Shown: positions 9,365-18,375 of the stretch, piece after piece
Layout: each line of letters starts with the position of its first letter
How positions within the stretch are numbered: the stretch's first letter is position 1
Source: DATATB01 sp036268995
Lineage (GTDB): Bacteria; Planctomycetota; Planctomycetia; Pirellulales; PNKZ01
Reading direction: 5' to 3'
Assembly: GCA_036268995.1 (NCBI GenBank)
Contig: DATATB010000183.1
Coordinates: 1 to 54,553 of the forward strand
Length of the DNA stretch: 54,553 nt
Notes under the pieces: model-generated
What the model was told of the DNA's origin: nothing
Seen by the model: the letters and a program-made list of their open reading frames with translations, nothing else
The model's database searches: none
Position numbers and translations under genes: made by a program

Positions 9365-10051
9365 ATGCCCGTTCCGGCGCCGCTGGTTGTGCTGTACGAA
9401 GACAACCACTTGCTGGTGGTTGATAAGCCGGCCGGGTTGCCGACGATGGGCGTCACGCCCGATCGCCCGAGTCTGCTGGCCGTGGCCCGGGAGTACATCA
9501 AGCACCGTTATCAGAAGCCGGGCAACGTGTATCTGGGCACGGTCAGTCGATTGGACACGCCGGTGTCGGGCATTGTGGTCTTTGCCCGCACGTCAAAGGC
9601 CGCCAGCCGGCTGAGCGAACAGTTTCGCGATCGCGAAGTCGAAAAGCGGTATTGGGCCTTAGTGGCCGGCAATGCGCCGGATGAGGCGACGTGCGTCAAC
9701 TGGCTGGTCAAAGAAGAACGTCATCGCGGCACGCGGCTGGCTTCGCCGGGGACTCCGGGTGCCCAAGAGGCGCGGCTGTCGCTGCGGACCTTGCATCGGT
9801 TGCGGCATGCGTCGCTGGTCGAAGTGCTGTTGGAAACGGGCCGCAAGCACCAGATTCGGGTGCAGTTGGCGGCCCGTGGATTTCCGATTCTAGGCGATCG
9901 GAAATACGGCAGCCAAAGGCCGTTTGCCAATGGCATCGGCTTGCACGCGCGGCGCGTGGGCCTGGTGCATCCGACCCTGGGCACGCGGCTAGAGTTGGTT
10001 TGCCCTCTGCCGCCGTCTTGGGACGAATTTGACCTGTCGGGCGAGGATTAA
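9365..10051 (+). CDS. RluA-family pseudouridine synthase
   Basis: A 228-residue protein starting at ATG 9365. YEDNHLLVVDKPAGLP (residues 11-26) is the family's N-terminal block, and SRLDTPVSGIVVF carries the catalytic Asp64. GRKHQIRVQLA and GDRKYG close the active site. These enzymes turn specific uridines of rRNA or tRNA into pseudouridine. There is no S4 domain, as in RluA or YqcB/TruC-type members, so the target RNA cannot be named. A single gene, not in an obvious operon. Confidence 0.92.
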   Translation: MPVPAPLVVLYEDNHLLVVDKPAGLPTMGVTPDRPSLLAVAREYIKHRYQKPGNVYLGTVSRLDTPVSGIVVFARTSKAASRLSEQFRDREVEKRYWALVAGNAPDEATCVNWLVKEERHRGTRLASPGTPGAQEARLSLRTLHRLRHASLVEVLLETGRKHQIRVQLAARGFPILGDRKYGSQRPFANGIGLHARRVGLVHPTLGTRLELVCPLPPSWDEFDLSGED

Positions 10052-10059
10052 AGGGCCTT

Positions 10060-10171
10060 GGCGAGCCCCGGCTGTCGGCCAGCCCCGACTATTGGCGAGC
10101 CCCGACCGATAGGGAGGGGGAGTTCTTCACCACTCAGCAAAATCTCCGGTCTCTTGCGGCCGGGGCTCGCC
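10060..10171. repeat. inverted repeat with GGCGAGCCCCGGC arms
   Basis: GGCGAGCCCCGGC at 10060-10072 faces GCCGGGGCTCGCC at 10159-10171, a perfect 13-bp stem. A further copy of the arm (GGCGAGCCCCGAC) lies between them at about 10095. Confidence 0.7.
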
Positions 10172-10196
10172 TAATCAAATCGCGGCGGGCGAACTC

Positions 10197-10226
10197 TTGC
10201 CACTGGCCACCCGGCAGTGCTACGCT
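10197..10226 (+). promoter_or_regulatory. weak candidate promoter upstream of the kinase
   Basis: TTGCCA (10197-10202), 18 bp, then TACGCT (10221-10226) with TGC before it as an extended -10. The -10 match is poor. Confidence 0.25.
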
Positions 10227-10337
10227 TATAGGAAGATTCTGCGCGGCTCGACTGCGGCGCGACCACCCGAGCGGGCTCCCCGCCTGCACTGGATCCGCAC
10301 TCAAGACGCATCGTCCCATGACCGAAAGGGGTCGCAA

Positions 10338-11765
10338 GTGGCGCACCAGCGCGCGGCGTGCGAGGCTCCCTTGGAAAAGTCTGTTTTCCGGCAAAGCGCA
10401 TTGACCGCAGGCGTATTGACCGCCGCGGATTTGGCCGACGCGATTGCGCAATGCTCGGCGGGAGACGGTGCGCGCCGCCCGCATGTCAGCGACGAACAAC
10501 TTGCCGATAAGCTCGTCGAGCTGGGCAAGATGAATCGCTGGCAAGCCCAGGAGTTTCTGAAGGGCCGCACGAAGTTCAACCTCGGCCCCTACCATCTGAT
10601 CGATTCCATCGGCAAAGGCGGCATGGGGCACGTCTACAAGGCAGAGCACACGATCATGGGCCGCGTCGTGGCCGTCAAGGTGCTGCCGCGCACGCGCGCC
10701 ACGCCCGATGCGATCATTACCTTTTCGCGCGAGATTCGAGCCCAGGCCCAGCTCGATCACGAAAACCTGGTGCGGGCTTATGATGCCGGCCGCGACGGCA
10801 ACGTCGACTTCCTCGTCACCGAATACGTGCCCGGCACCGATTTGCGGCGCTTGATCCGCGGCCAGGGGCCGCTGGCCATGAACCTGGCCGCGTCGATCAT
10901 TAGCCAGGCCGCGCGCGGGCTGGAGCATGCCCACGAGCGCGGACTGATTCATCGCGACGTCAAGCCCGGAAACCTGCTGGTCACGCCCGAGGGACGCACC
11001 AAGGTCTCGGACCTGGGCCTGGCCGGCTACTTCAAAGAAGTCGAGCCCGACGAAATCTATGGCGGCAAGGTGGTGGGCACGGCCGATTACCTGGCCCCCG
11101 AGCAAATCACCACGCCCGACAAGCTCTCACCGGTGTGCGACATTTATGCCCTGGGCTGCACGCTGTATTACGCCGTGACCGGCAAGGTGCCGTTCCCTGG
11201 CGGATCGGCTCGCGAAAAGGCCCGGGCGCACTGCAATCTCGCTCCGCTCGATCCGCGGCGCCTGAACCCGGCGCTGGGCGATGATTTTGTCGAAGTGATT
11301 GCCGAGATGATGGCCAAGAAGCCCGGCGAGCGTGTGCAGTCGGCCGGCGAGGTGGTGTTGCGGCTGGCTCCGTGGGTGAGCAGCTTTCTGCCGAAGGCGG
11401 CCGAGGAGTTGCCGCCGATGATCCCGGTGCCGCCGCCGATCATCATTCCGCCGTCGTCGCGGGCCGCGTCGTCGCGGGTGGCCGACACCGAGCCATTTCC
11501 TGTGCATCAGGCCGAGGAGCACAACAGCGAGAGCGCCAGCCAGGTGTCGCTGGGAACCCAGCCGGTGGCCGCCGCTGGCGAAGAGACGATGCCCGAGCTG
11601 CATCCGCACGACATGAGTGCGGCCGCCCAGCCGGCCAGCACGTCAACGTTCATCCTGGCCCGTCACTGGGAGCAGTTGCCCGCTCGCGTGCGCTTCTGGC
11701 TGCCACTAGCCGCTGCCAGCGCTGCCGGCGCCGCCGCCACGGTGGTGCTGCGGTGGCTGTTCTGA
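10338..11765 (+). CDS. Ser/Thr protein kinase with C-terminal membrane anchor
   Basis: A 475-residue Hanks-type kinase. The GTG at 10338 with AAGGGG upstream was preferred over the upstream frame to 10197, which lacks a site. About residues 1-85 form the helical region often placed before planctomycete kinase domains (LAGVLTAADLADAI... KLVELGKMNRWQAQEFLKG type). The kinase domain follows: glycine loop IGKGGMGHVYKAEH at about 92, Lys in VAVKVLP at about 114, HRDVKPGNLL with catalytic Asp at about 207, and DLGLAGY in place of DFG at about 225. After a Pro-rich linker, the last 20 residues are a transmembrane helix (FWLPLAAASAAGAAATVVL), so the kinase domain faces the cytoplasm. The sensor role, if any, is unclear because almost nothing lies outside. 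Confidence 0.9.
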   Translation: MAHQRAACEAPLEKSVFRQSALTAGVLTAADLADAIAQCSAGDGARRPHVSDEQLADKLVELGKMNRWQAQEFLKGRTKFNLGPYHLIDSIGKGGMGHVYKAEHTIMGRVVAVKVLPRTRATPDAIITFSREIRAQAQLDHENLVRAYDAGRDGNVDFLVTEYVPGTDLRRLIRGQGPLAMNLAASIISQAARGLEHAHERGLIHRDVKPGNLLVTPEGRTKVSDLGLAGYFKEVEPDEIYGGKVVGTADYLAPEQITTPDKLSPVCDIYALGCTLYYAVTGKVPFPGGSAREKARAHCNLAPLDPRRLNPALGDDFVEVIAEMMAKKPGERVQSAGEVVLRLAPWVSSFLPKAAEELPPMIPVPPPIIIPPSSRAASSRVADTEPFPVHQAEEHNSESASQVSLGTQPVAAAGEETMPELHPHDMSAAAQPASTSTFILARHWEQLPARVRFWLPLAAASAAGAAATVVLRWLF

Positions 11766-11837
11766 GCCAGCCCGCTGGGCACGGCTCGTAAACGAGCCGG
11801 CTAAACTTGCGCATTCAAACGCGAATTTCATTGCGCC

Positions 11838-13463
11838 TCAATGCGCCGGCGCCATGCCGGGCGGGGCTTTGCGCAGCAGCAGGGTCAGCGGCACCATGAG
11901 CAGCGAAGCGCAGGCCAGCAGGTAAAAAATGTCGATGTAAGCGAGCATCGTGACCTGGTGCGCTACCATCTCGTAAAGCATGCTCAGGCCCGCTCGGGCG
12001 CCGCCACTCATCGACGTGCTGCCGCCAATAACCTGCTGAATGTCGCGCAGCGCCTGCTGATATTGCCAATCGTACGGAGTCAGCATCTCGACCATCCGCG
12101 TTTGATGAAACTGGCTGCGGCGGGCCAGCACCGTCTGCACCAGCGAAATGCCGACGCTGCCGCCGAGATTGCGCGATAGGTTCACCAGGGCCGAGGCATT
12201 GTTGTTCTTCCCCGGCGGCAGGCCGATATACGCGGCCGTCGAGACGGGCACGAACAAAAAGGCGATGCCCGAAGCCTGGATCACGCGGCACCACATCACA
12301 TCGCTGAAGGACACGTCGGCGTTCAGCCCGCTCATGCGGAACAGCGCGTAAGCTTCGACCAGCAGTCCGATGGCGATCAGCGTGCGCGGCTGAAACTTTT
12401 TCAGCAGCAGTCCGATGATCGGCATGAGCATCATCACAGCGAAGCCGCCGGGCGTAATGACCAGCCCGGCATACGTGGCCGTATAGCCCAACACGTCTTG
12501 CACCAATTGGGGCAGCAACTGCGTCGTGCTGTACAGAATAAAGCCCACGGCCAGCATCACGAGATTCGAGACGAGGAAGCCGCGATCGGCCAGCAGCGGC
12601 AGATCGACGATAGGGTCGTCGCGCGAGAGCTCCCAGATCACCAGTGCCACCAGCGCGACCGCGGAAATTATGGAAACCGTCACGATGAAGTGCGAGCCGA
12701 ACCAGTCGTCGCGTTCGCCCTTGTCGAGCACGACTTGCAGGCAACCCAATCCGACGGCCACCAGGCCAAAGCCCACGTAGTCGACACGGAAGCCTTCGCG
12801 ATAGAGCTTGTGGCGATGCTCGGTTTCGGCCGGGGGTTCGGTCAGCACCCAATGGCTTAACCCCAGCGAGATGATGCCGACCGGCACGTTGATGAAAAAG
12901 ATCCAGTGCCAACTGTAGTTGTCCGTGATCCAACCACCCAACGTTGGACCGACGGCCGGCGCCACGACCACCGCCACGCCGTACAGGGCAAACGCCATTC
13001 CGCGTTTGTCGGGCGGAAACGAATCGGCCAGGATCGATTGCTCGCTGGGAGCCAGTCCGCCGCCGCCGATGCCTTGCAACACGCGAAACACGATTAGCCA
13101 GTTCAGCGAAGGCGCAAATCCGCACAACAGCGAGCTGACGCTGAACAGCGCCACGCAGGCCATATAAAAACGCTTGCGTCCGATGACCGTAGCCAGCCAG
13201 CCGCTAATGGGGAGCACCACCGCGTTGGCCACCAGATAGCTGGTGAGCACCCAGGTGGATTCATCGAGCGAAGCGGCCAGGCTGCCGGCGATATGCCGCA
13301 GCGAAACATTCGCGATGCTCGTATCGAGCACTTCCATGAAGGTGGCGATCGACACAACCAGCGCCACCAGCCACGGATTCCGATTGCCCGCCAATGACAA
13401 CGACTCGCCCGGCTCGTCGGTGAGTGTGCCGGCGCTGGCCTCGTGGCGATTTGAGTCGCTCAT
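11838..13463 (-). CDS. DHA2-family (EmrB/QacA type) MFS drug efflux transporter
   Basis: A 541-residue membrane protein with about 14 hydrophobic segments. The ATG at 13461-13463 begins MSDSNRHEASAG; the open frame continues upstream to 14069 only as a shadow of the phosphatase gene. TFMEVLDTSIANVSL in the first helix and the helix-2/3 loop GWLATVIGRKRFY are family hallmarks, followed by FRVLQGIGGGGLAPSEQSIL and AVGPTLGGWI (motif C). These proteins export hydrophobic compounds using proton-motive force. No membrane-fusion (EmrA) gene is next to it. The phosphatase-superfamily gene lies 10 bp upstream on the same strand, so they are likely co-transcribed. Confidence 0.92.
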   Translation of the reverse strand: MSDSNRHEASAGTLTDEPGESLSLAGNRNPWLVALVVSIATFMEVLDTSIANVSLRHIAGSLAASLDESTWVLTSYLVANAVVLPISGWLATVIGRKRFYMACVALFSVSSLLCGFAPSLNWLIVFRVLQGIGGGGLAPSEQSILADSFPPDKRGMAFALYGVAVVVAPAVGPTLGGWITDNYSWHWIFFINVPVGIISLGLSHWVLTEPPAETEHRHKLYREGFRVDYVGFGLVAVGLGCLQVVLDKGERDDWFGSHFIVTVSIISAVALVALVIWELSRDDPIVDLPLLADRGFLVSNLVMLAVGFILYSTTQLLPQLVQDVLGYTATYAGLVITPGGFAVMMLMPIIGLLLKKFQPRTLIAIGLLVEAYALFRMSGLNADVSFSDVMWCRVIQASGIAFLFVPVSTAAYIGLPPGKNNNASALVNLSRNLGGSVGISLVQTVLARRSQFHQTRMVEMLTPYDWQYQQALRDIQQVIGGSTSMSGGARAGLSMLYEMVAHQVTMLAYIDIFYLLACASLLMVPLTLLLRKAPPGMAPAH

Positions 13464-13473
13464 TGCAACGTCG

Positions 13474-15180
13474 TCAGGTCTGAGGTACCGGCGGCGCGGT
13501 TTTGACCGGCTGCGGCGGCGCGGCCGGGGCCAGCACTTCGTCGATCGCCTCGACGGCCGAACAACTGGGCGCGTCGACGTGCAACAGCCGTGCCAGCGTC
13601 GGCGCCAGCGCCGCCGGCGCGACCGACCGAGTATACTCGCCCGGGCGAATGCCGGTGCCCCAAAACAACAGGGGCACGTGGCTGTCGTATTCCCAGGGGC
13701 TGCCGTGTGTGGCCGGAGTGCTGCCGCTGATGTTGTAGGGCGCCAACGCATACAGCACGTCGCCACTGCGGGCCGCATTGAACGACCGCTCGAAGGCCAG
13801 GGCCAGGCTCTTGCCCGAGGCATCTTGCGCCAGCAGTTCCTCACGCGTAAACACGACGGCCACGGCCGGCAGTTCGACCAGCGCATCGCGCACGATGCGC
13901 TGGGCCGTGAGCATGCGGTCGCCGGCCAACTGCGGCAGATCGTGGTGCAGGTAGACCGAGTTGCCATCCAGTGCGTCGATGTAGCGCTCGCTGCCTTGCG
14001 GCGCGCCCAACTGCGACCGCAGCCTCGCTTCGAGCTGGTCGCGCAGCGCCGGCAGTTTGCCCAACGCATTGCGGCCAGCGGGCAGGCCGAGCGCCCGGGC
14101 GTACTCGGGCACGGGGCAGACGCCGTGATCCGAGCTGAGGGCCATGATCCACGGCCGGCCGGCCATCTGCTGCTGGATGAAGTCCGCCAACTCGGCCAGC
14201 AACCGATCGGTGCGGTAGGTGATGTCCTGCACCTCGACGCTCTGCGGCCCGTAGCGGTGACCGACGTAGTCGTTGCTCGACAGGTTGATGGCCAGCAGGT
14301 CGGGCGCGTCGTCCTGCCCGAGCTTCTCGTAGGTCAGAAGCAGCCGCGCGGTTTGCAGCGTGAGCGCGTTGCCGAAGGGGCTGAGCGTCATACTCGAGTA
14401 ATACTTGGCTCCCGGCTGCTCGGGCATGCGATGCGGAAAGGCCGTTTGGATAGATGAATCCGGCGGCAGTTTGACGCGGCTGTAGTAATCGGTGTATTGC
14501 TCCGGCCCGAGCAATGGTTCCCAGCTTTTGCCGACAAAAGCTTCGGCCGCGTCGCTCTCGTTGAACGTTCGCAGATAGCCGGGCAGTTCGGGCCGATAAT
14601 AGCTGCTCGTGATCCAGTTGCCGGTCTTGGCGTCGAACCAGTACACGCCGTCGGCCAATTGGCCGGCCATCAGCACGCCGGCCCGGTCTTTGAGCGCGAT
14701 GCCGAAAACTTTCGAGCGCGGATCGGCCAGCTTGAGCACGTCGCCCAGCGTGCCCGCCAGCAGCGGCCGGGGCGAAACGCCCTTGCCCTTGGACGACTTC
14801 TCCAGCGGATTGCCCACCAGCGGATAGCGGTCGTCGTCCACGCAATACACGGTTTTGCCGGATGCCCGATCGAACCATTCGTTGCCGACGATGCCGTTGA
14901 CGTTCGGAAAGGCCCCGGTGAGCAACACGCTATGACCGGGCGCCGTGTACGTGAACGCGTGGCCGTGATGGCAGTTGACCATCGTGGCTCCCTCGTGCCG
15001 GAAGCGATTGAACATGCCGTTGGCGTCGAACCCGCTGCGCATCCGCTCCAGATACTCGTAGGGAAACTGATCGATGCTCACGACCACGACCAGCGCCGGC
15101 CGCTGGGACGCGGCCTGGCAAACCGGCGACAAGAGAATCAGCAACAGGCAGGCAACAGCGAGGCGGGCGAAGCGGCGCAT
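13474..15180 (-). CDS. secreted alkaline-phosphatase-superfamily protein (PafA-like)
   Basis: A 568-residue protein starting at ATG 15178-15180, with a signal peptide at about residues 1-25 (RFARLAVACLLLILLSPVCQA). The metal and nucleophile residues of the superfamily are visible: Asp in VVSIDQFPYEY, Thr in AFTYTAPGHSVLLTG, Asp/His in NLSSNDYVGHRYGP, and Asp/His in MALSSDHGVCPVPE. PafA and related nucleotide pyrophosphatases share this order, so it probably cleaves phosphate mono- or diesters in the periplasm; the substrate is not evident. It is the first gene before the DHA2 transporter, 10 bp apart. The frame upstream of 15180 is repeat-derived and was left out. Confidence 0.88.
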   Translation of the reverse strand: MRRFARLAVACLLLILLSPVCQAASQRPALVVVVSIDQFPYEYLERMRSGFDANGMFNRFRHEGATMVNCHHGHAFTYTAPGHSVLLTGAFPNVNGIVGNEWFDRASGKTVYCVDDDRYPLVGNPLEKSSKGKGVSPRPLLAGTLGDVLKLADPRSKVFGIALKDRAGVLMAGQLADGVYWFDAKTGNWITSSYYRPELPGYLRTFNESDAAEAFVGKSWEPLLGPEQYTDYYSRVKLPPDSSIQTAFPHRMPEQPGAKYYSSMTLSPFGNALTLQTARLLLTYEKLGQDDAPDLLAINLSSNDYVGHRYGPQSVEVQDITYRTDRLLAELADFIQQQMAGRPWIMALSSDHGVCPVPEYARALGLPAGRNALGKLPALRDQLEARLRSQLGAPQGSERYIDALDGNSVYLHHDLPQLAGDRMLTAQRIVRDALVELPAVAVVFTREELLAQDASGKSLALAFERSFNAARSGDVLYALAPYNISGSTPATHGSPWEYDSHVPLLFWGTGIRPGEYTRSVAPAALAPTLARLLHVDAPSCSAVEAIDEVLAPAAPPQPVKTAPPVPQT

Positions 15181-15198
15181 GAAACGTCCAGGGGAAAT

Positions 15199-15302
15199 GA
15201 TGAAGGATGCAGGATGAATGATGAATGCCGGAGAAACTAAATGGCGAGCCGGGAGCGTCAGCGACCGGAGTCCCCCCGGCGTCAGCGACCGGAGTCCCCC
15301 CG
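15199..15302. repeat. heptanucleotide array followed by dispersed spacer repeat
   Basis: 15199-15233 runs in 7-mers GATGAAG, GATGCAG, GATGAAT, GATGAAT. 15241-15302 holds a full unit and a partial second copy of the GGGAGCGTCAGCGACCGG repeat, the same family as at 2702 and 9292 in the opposite orientation. It fills the gap between the redoxin and phosphatase genes. Confidence 0.75.
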
Positions 15303-15308
15303 CGGCCG

Positions 15309-15947
15309 TCACGACGGCTTCCGCCGGCGTTTCTTGTCGTAGCGGATCATGCAGCCCCGGGCCTGCGCCTCGGGGACTTCGGGCTTTTCGCCCGCGAGCA
15401 CCGCGGCCACGGCCGGGTCGAGATAGTTGACTTTTGCCTGGCGCGGATCGTTGTTGTCGTCCATGCCGCCCATGAAGGCGATGCGGCGGTTCTTATCGAG
15501 CACGAAAAATTCGGGCGTGTATGTCGCGCCGTAGTCCTTGGCGATTTTCTGGCTGTCGTCGTACAGGTATGGAAACGCGAAGTGCTTGCCCGCGGCCCGC
15601 TCTTTCATTTTCGGCAGGCTGTCCTCTTCGATCTTGTTGACGTTGATCGCCACCAGCGCCACGCGGCCGGTGTCGGCATGCCGGCGCACAAAATCGATGA
15701 TCCGATCCTCGTAATCGCTGGCGATCGGGCAACTGTTGCAGGTGAACACGACCACCACCGCGTCCTTGTCCTGGAGATCGGCCAGCGAATGCGGTTTGTC
15801 GTCGGTGCCGGGCAAATTGGACCAGGCCGGCGCCGGATCGCCGATCTTCAAGATTGGATTGAACTCGCCGGCGTGCAATGCCGACGCGGCCACGATCACG
15901 GCCAACGACGCGGCCAACCGGCAGAACGATATGGCAAGACGATTCAC
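15309..15947 (-). CDS. secreted redoxin / thioredoxin-family protein
   Basis: A 212-residue protein. The GTG at 15945-15947 has GGAG 8 nt upstream and gives a signal-peptide-like start (NRLAISFCRLAASLAVIVAA), so it was preferred over the ATG at 16019. The AhpC/TSA-type fold follows: GDPAPAWSNLPGTDDKPHSLADL, then the redox motif CNSC in VVFTCNSCPIASDYEDRI, and the cis-Pro block YTPEFFVLD. CNSC with a following YEDRI is typical of planctomycete redoxins that reduce or exchange disulfides outside the cytoplasm. It precedes the phosphatase gene on the same strand with a repeat-filled gap. Confidence 0.85.
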   Translation of the reverse strand: MNRLAISFCRLAASLAVIVAASALHAGEFNPILKIGDPAPAWSNLPGTDDKPHSLADLQDKDAVVVVFTCNSCPIASDYEDRIIDFVRRHADTGRVALVAINVNKIEEDSLPKMKERAAGKHFAFPYLYDDSQKIAKDYGATYTPEFFVLDKNRRIAFMGGMDDNNDPRQAKVNYLDPAVAAVLAGEKPEVPEAQARGCMIRYDKKRRRKPS

Positions 15948-16088
15948 GGGCGTGGCTCCGGCGGGACTCTTGGCGGGAAAACGCGCGGCGGCCGGCCGTG
16001 GCCGCCACCAGCGCTGCATGACACGATAGTCGGCGGCCCAGGGCCGGTCAAACCGGTATTGCCAAACCGCCCCGGCTGTGAAAAGCCA

Positions 16089-18146
16089 CTATTTGTTGCC
16101 GAGCTTGTCGATCACGGCCCGCTTGCTGTATAGCGGCATGTGGCGGTAATAGACCTCGAGCGTCATGGCTGCCAGCGCCGTGCAATACAGCCGTCCGCCG
16201 ATGCGATTGTGCTTGTCGCCGTCGAAGAACCAGCTTCCGGCCTGGTGCCCGCGTTCGGATTGGCTGCGCACGAGATAGTCGCGCATCGTGGTGTTCCACT
16301 TGCCCCACAGCGGGCCTTCGTAGTGGTGCAGCACTTGCGTGGCGTAGTAGTTGAAGTACAGGTTCGTGGGCGAAGGCCCCTGCGCGCTAATCACCTGCAC
16401 GCCGCGCGTCAGCGCGGGATGGTCGCGTTTCCAGCCCAGGTACATGCGGCACAGCAGCCCTACGGCGCTGGTGGCTTCGGTGCCGTAATTGGCATCGACG
16501 TAGCCGTAGCCGGCGCCCTGGTCGAGCGCCACGAAGTCGAGAAACCGGCTGACGCCGTCGATCGTTTGCTGCGGCACGCGCAAATAAGCCATCTGCCCGC
16601 TCTTGATGGCCATGAGTTGCCAGCCCACGACCGAGGTGTCGCCGGGCATTTGCGGCTGATAGCGCCAGCCACCGCCGACGGGGTCCTGGGCATCGACGAT
16701 GAAGGCCAGGGCCCGCTCGGCCGGTTTCAGCAACGCGTGGTCTTGCGTCATGGCATAGGCCTCGCACAGCACGATGCTGGCCAAACCGTGATCGTACATG
16801 CGACCAGTCGGCTCGTTCATGCCGCCGTCGTGACGCATCGAGCGGATTAAAAACCGCAAGCCCGACTGCACGTGCTGGGCGTATTTGCCGCCTTCGCCAT
16901 ATTTGTCCACCTGGTGCGTGTGGCCAGCTCCTAAAAAGGGCAGCAGCGCCATGGCCGTGGCTCCGACGCGGGCATCCGGCAGCGTGCCGGGATTGGCGCA
17001 GGCGCCTTTGCAATCGCCGCAAAAGCGATGATCGAAACTCCAACTGCCGTCGTAGTTCTGATGCCGCACCAGCCAGGCCAGCGCACGCTGGACGGCCGCT
17101 TCGCTCTCCGGGGTACCGCCGCGGGCCATGACCGCCGCCCGCCGTCCCTGCTCGCTGCGCAGCTCGGCCAACTCGGTCGTCTGTCGCGGCTGATACTCGC
17201 GCAACAGATCGGTGGTCACCTCCGTTCCCACCCCACGGTCCAGCAGCGCCAGTTGCGACGTGCCGCTGAGTTGCGACTCGATCTTGGGCCTCGTATCGAA
17301 CTGCGGAACGGACGGCAGCCGGGCAGAAACCAGCGTTGCGCCGACGGGTGCCGTTGGGCCCGTCGCTTTGTCCCCCTGGCTGTCGACAAACTCGAACGGA
17401 TCGGCCAGCCCGGCACCGGCGGGCATGGTGGTCGCCTCGACCATTAACTCCGCGCTCTGCGTCTTGTTGACATGCGTGACTGCCATGGCCAAGGCCAGGA
17501 GCAAGGCCGTGTGTACGGCGGTGCTGACCAGCCCGGCACGGCCCAGGGCCCAGATCGAGCGTAGCGTCCAAGCGGCCGCCAGCGCCGCGACCGGTTCATC
17601 ATCGGATGCGGGCAGCGCCGCGGCTGCCGCCAGCGGTGACGTGGATGCTGCTGGCCGGACATGGCTGTCCGGCGGCTCGGCCAGAAACGCAGCCTCCAGC
17701 GCGGTGACCGCCGGCTGCTCGTCGGAGATCAGCTCCGGCTCGTCCGGACGCCCGGCGATTTCGGCCGCAGGCATTTCGGCTGGCGGCATTTCGGCCAGCG
17801 GCGCAGGCGTTGCTTCTATCAGGGCGTTGCCCAGCGGATTCGCATTGGCAGGGCAGGGCCCATCGCCATTCGTGGAGGGCGCCGTGGACAGGTGCCGGGC
17901 CGTGGTTTCCGGCGACAGGCAATCTCGCAACTCGCACCCGCGCGGATGTGCGGTGTCCAGACGCAGGGCGGCCTGACAATCTTCCAGCGCCTGCTGGCGG
18001 TCGCCGGCCGCCAGATAGGCGAACCCCCGCTCGGCCTGGGAATCGGCATCGGCCGGATCGATGGCCAAGGCGCGTGTAAAAAAGCCGACGGCGCGCGTAA
18101 ACTCGCGCTGTTCGAGGGCTCGGACGCCTTGGAAATAGTTGTTCAT
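16089..18146 (-). CDS. TonB-like transducer with TPR and squalene-cyclase-type repeats
   Basis: A 685-residue protein starting at ATG 18144-18146. Residues 1-65 hold TPR-like repeats (TRAVGFFTRALAIDPADAD...). A Pro/Ala/Glu-rich stretch leads to one membrane helix at about 203-224 (GLVSTAVHTALLLALAMAV). In it, S208 and H212 have the S-x3-H spacing of the essential TonB residues. A further linker leads to about residue 340, then prenyltransferase/squalene-oxidase-type alpha-alpha repeats, with GGGWRYQPQMPGDTSVVGW as the clearest. A CGDCKGAC cluster lies at the start of the barrel. No DxDD cyclase motif is visible, so terpene cyclisation is unlikely. With an N-in topology the TPRs would be cytoplasmic and the barrel periplasmic. 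The protein at 37326-39158 is a paralogue in its barrel. Confidence 0.75.
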   Translation of the reverse strand: MNNYFQGVRALEQREFTRAVGFFTRALAIDPADADSQAERGFAYLAAGDRQQALEDCQAALRLDTAHPRGCELRDCLSPETTARHLSTAPSTNGDGPCPANANPLGNALIEATPAPLAEMPPAEMPAAEIAGRPDEPELISDEQPAVTALEAAFLAEPPDSHVRPAASTSPLAAAAALPASDDEPVAALAAAWTLRSIWALGRAGLVSTAVHTALLLALAMAVTHVNKTQSAELMVEATTMPAGAGLADPFEFVDSQGDKATGPTAPVGATLVSARLPSVPQFDTRPKIESQLSGTSQLALLDRGVGTEVTTDLLREYQPRQTTELAELRSEQGRRAAVMARGGTPESEAAVQRALAWLVRHQNYDGSWSFDHRFCGDCKGACANPGTLPDARVGATAMALLPFLGAGHTHQVDKYGEGGKYAQHVQSGLRFLIRSMRHDGGMNEPTGRMYDHGLASIVLCEAYAMTQDHALLKPAERALAFIVDAQDPVGGGWRYQPQMPGDTSVVGWQLMAIKSGQMAYLRVPQQTIDGVSRFLDFVALDQGAGYGYVDANYGTEATSAVGLLCRMYLGWKRDHPALTRGVQVISAQGPSPTNLYFNYYATQVLHHYEGPLWGKWNTTMRDYLVRSQSERGHQAGSWFFDGDKHNRIGGRLYCTALAAMTLEVYYRHMPLYSKRAVIDKLGNK

Positions 18147-18223
18147 GCTCTGGCAGCCTGCTCTCAACTTAGTGGATTATAGCCGGTTTGCCAGCCGGCA
18201 ACACCGCACGGCCGCGATCTCTC

Positions 18224-18265
18224 AACTGACAACGGACAACGGACCACTGGCCACGGACAATTGCT
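18224..18265. repeat. heptanucleotide array
   Basis: 7-mers AACTGAC, AACGGAC, AACGGAC, CACTGGC, CACGGAC, AATTGCT. Same family as at 8608 and 50504. It lies in the divergent gap between the TonB-like and ThuA-like genes. Confidence 0.8.
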
Positions 18266-18375
18266 ATGTTTGGCATGCCGCCGCGAGCCTGACTATGATG
18301 TTCGCGGGGCCCAGTGCCCGGCAAAGTTCGCCGGGACCTGTTTTCATTAACGAAATGTCATGCGAGGTTCGTCTT

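Noticed and set aside
13464..14069. 202-codon upstream extension of the MFS gene
   Set aside because: It overlaps the phosphatase gene in another frame and the transporter's N-terminus is complete from 13463.
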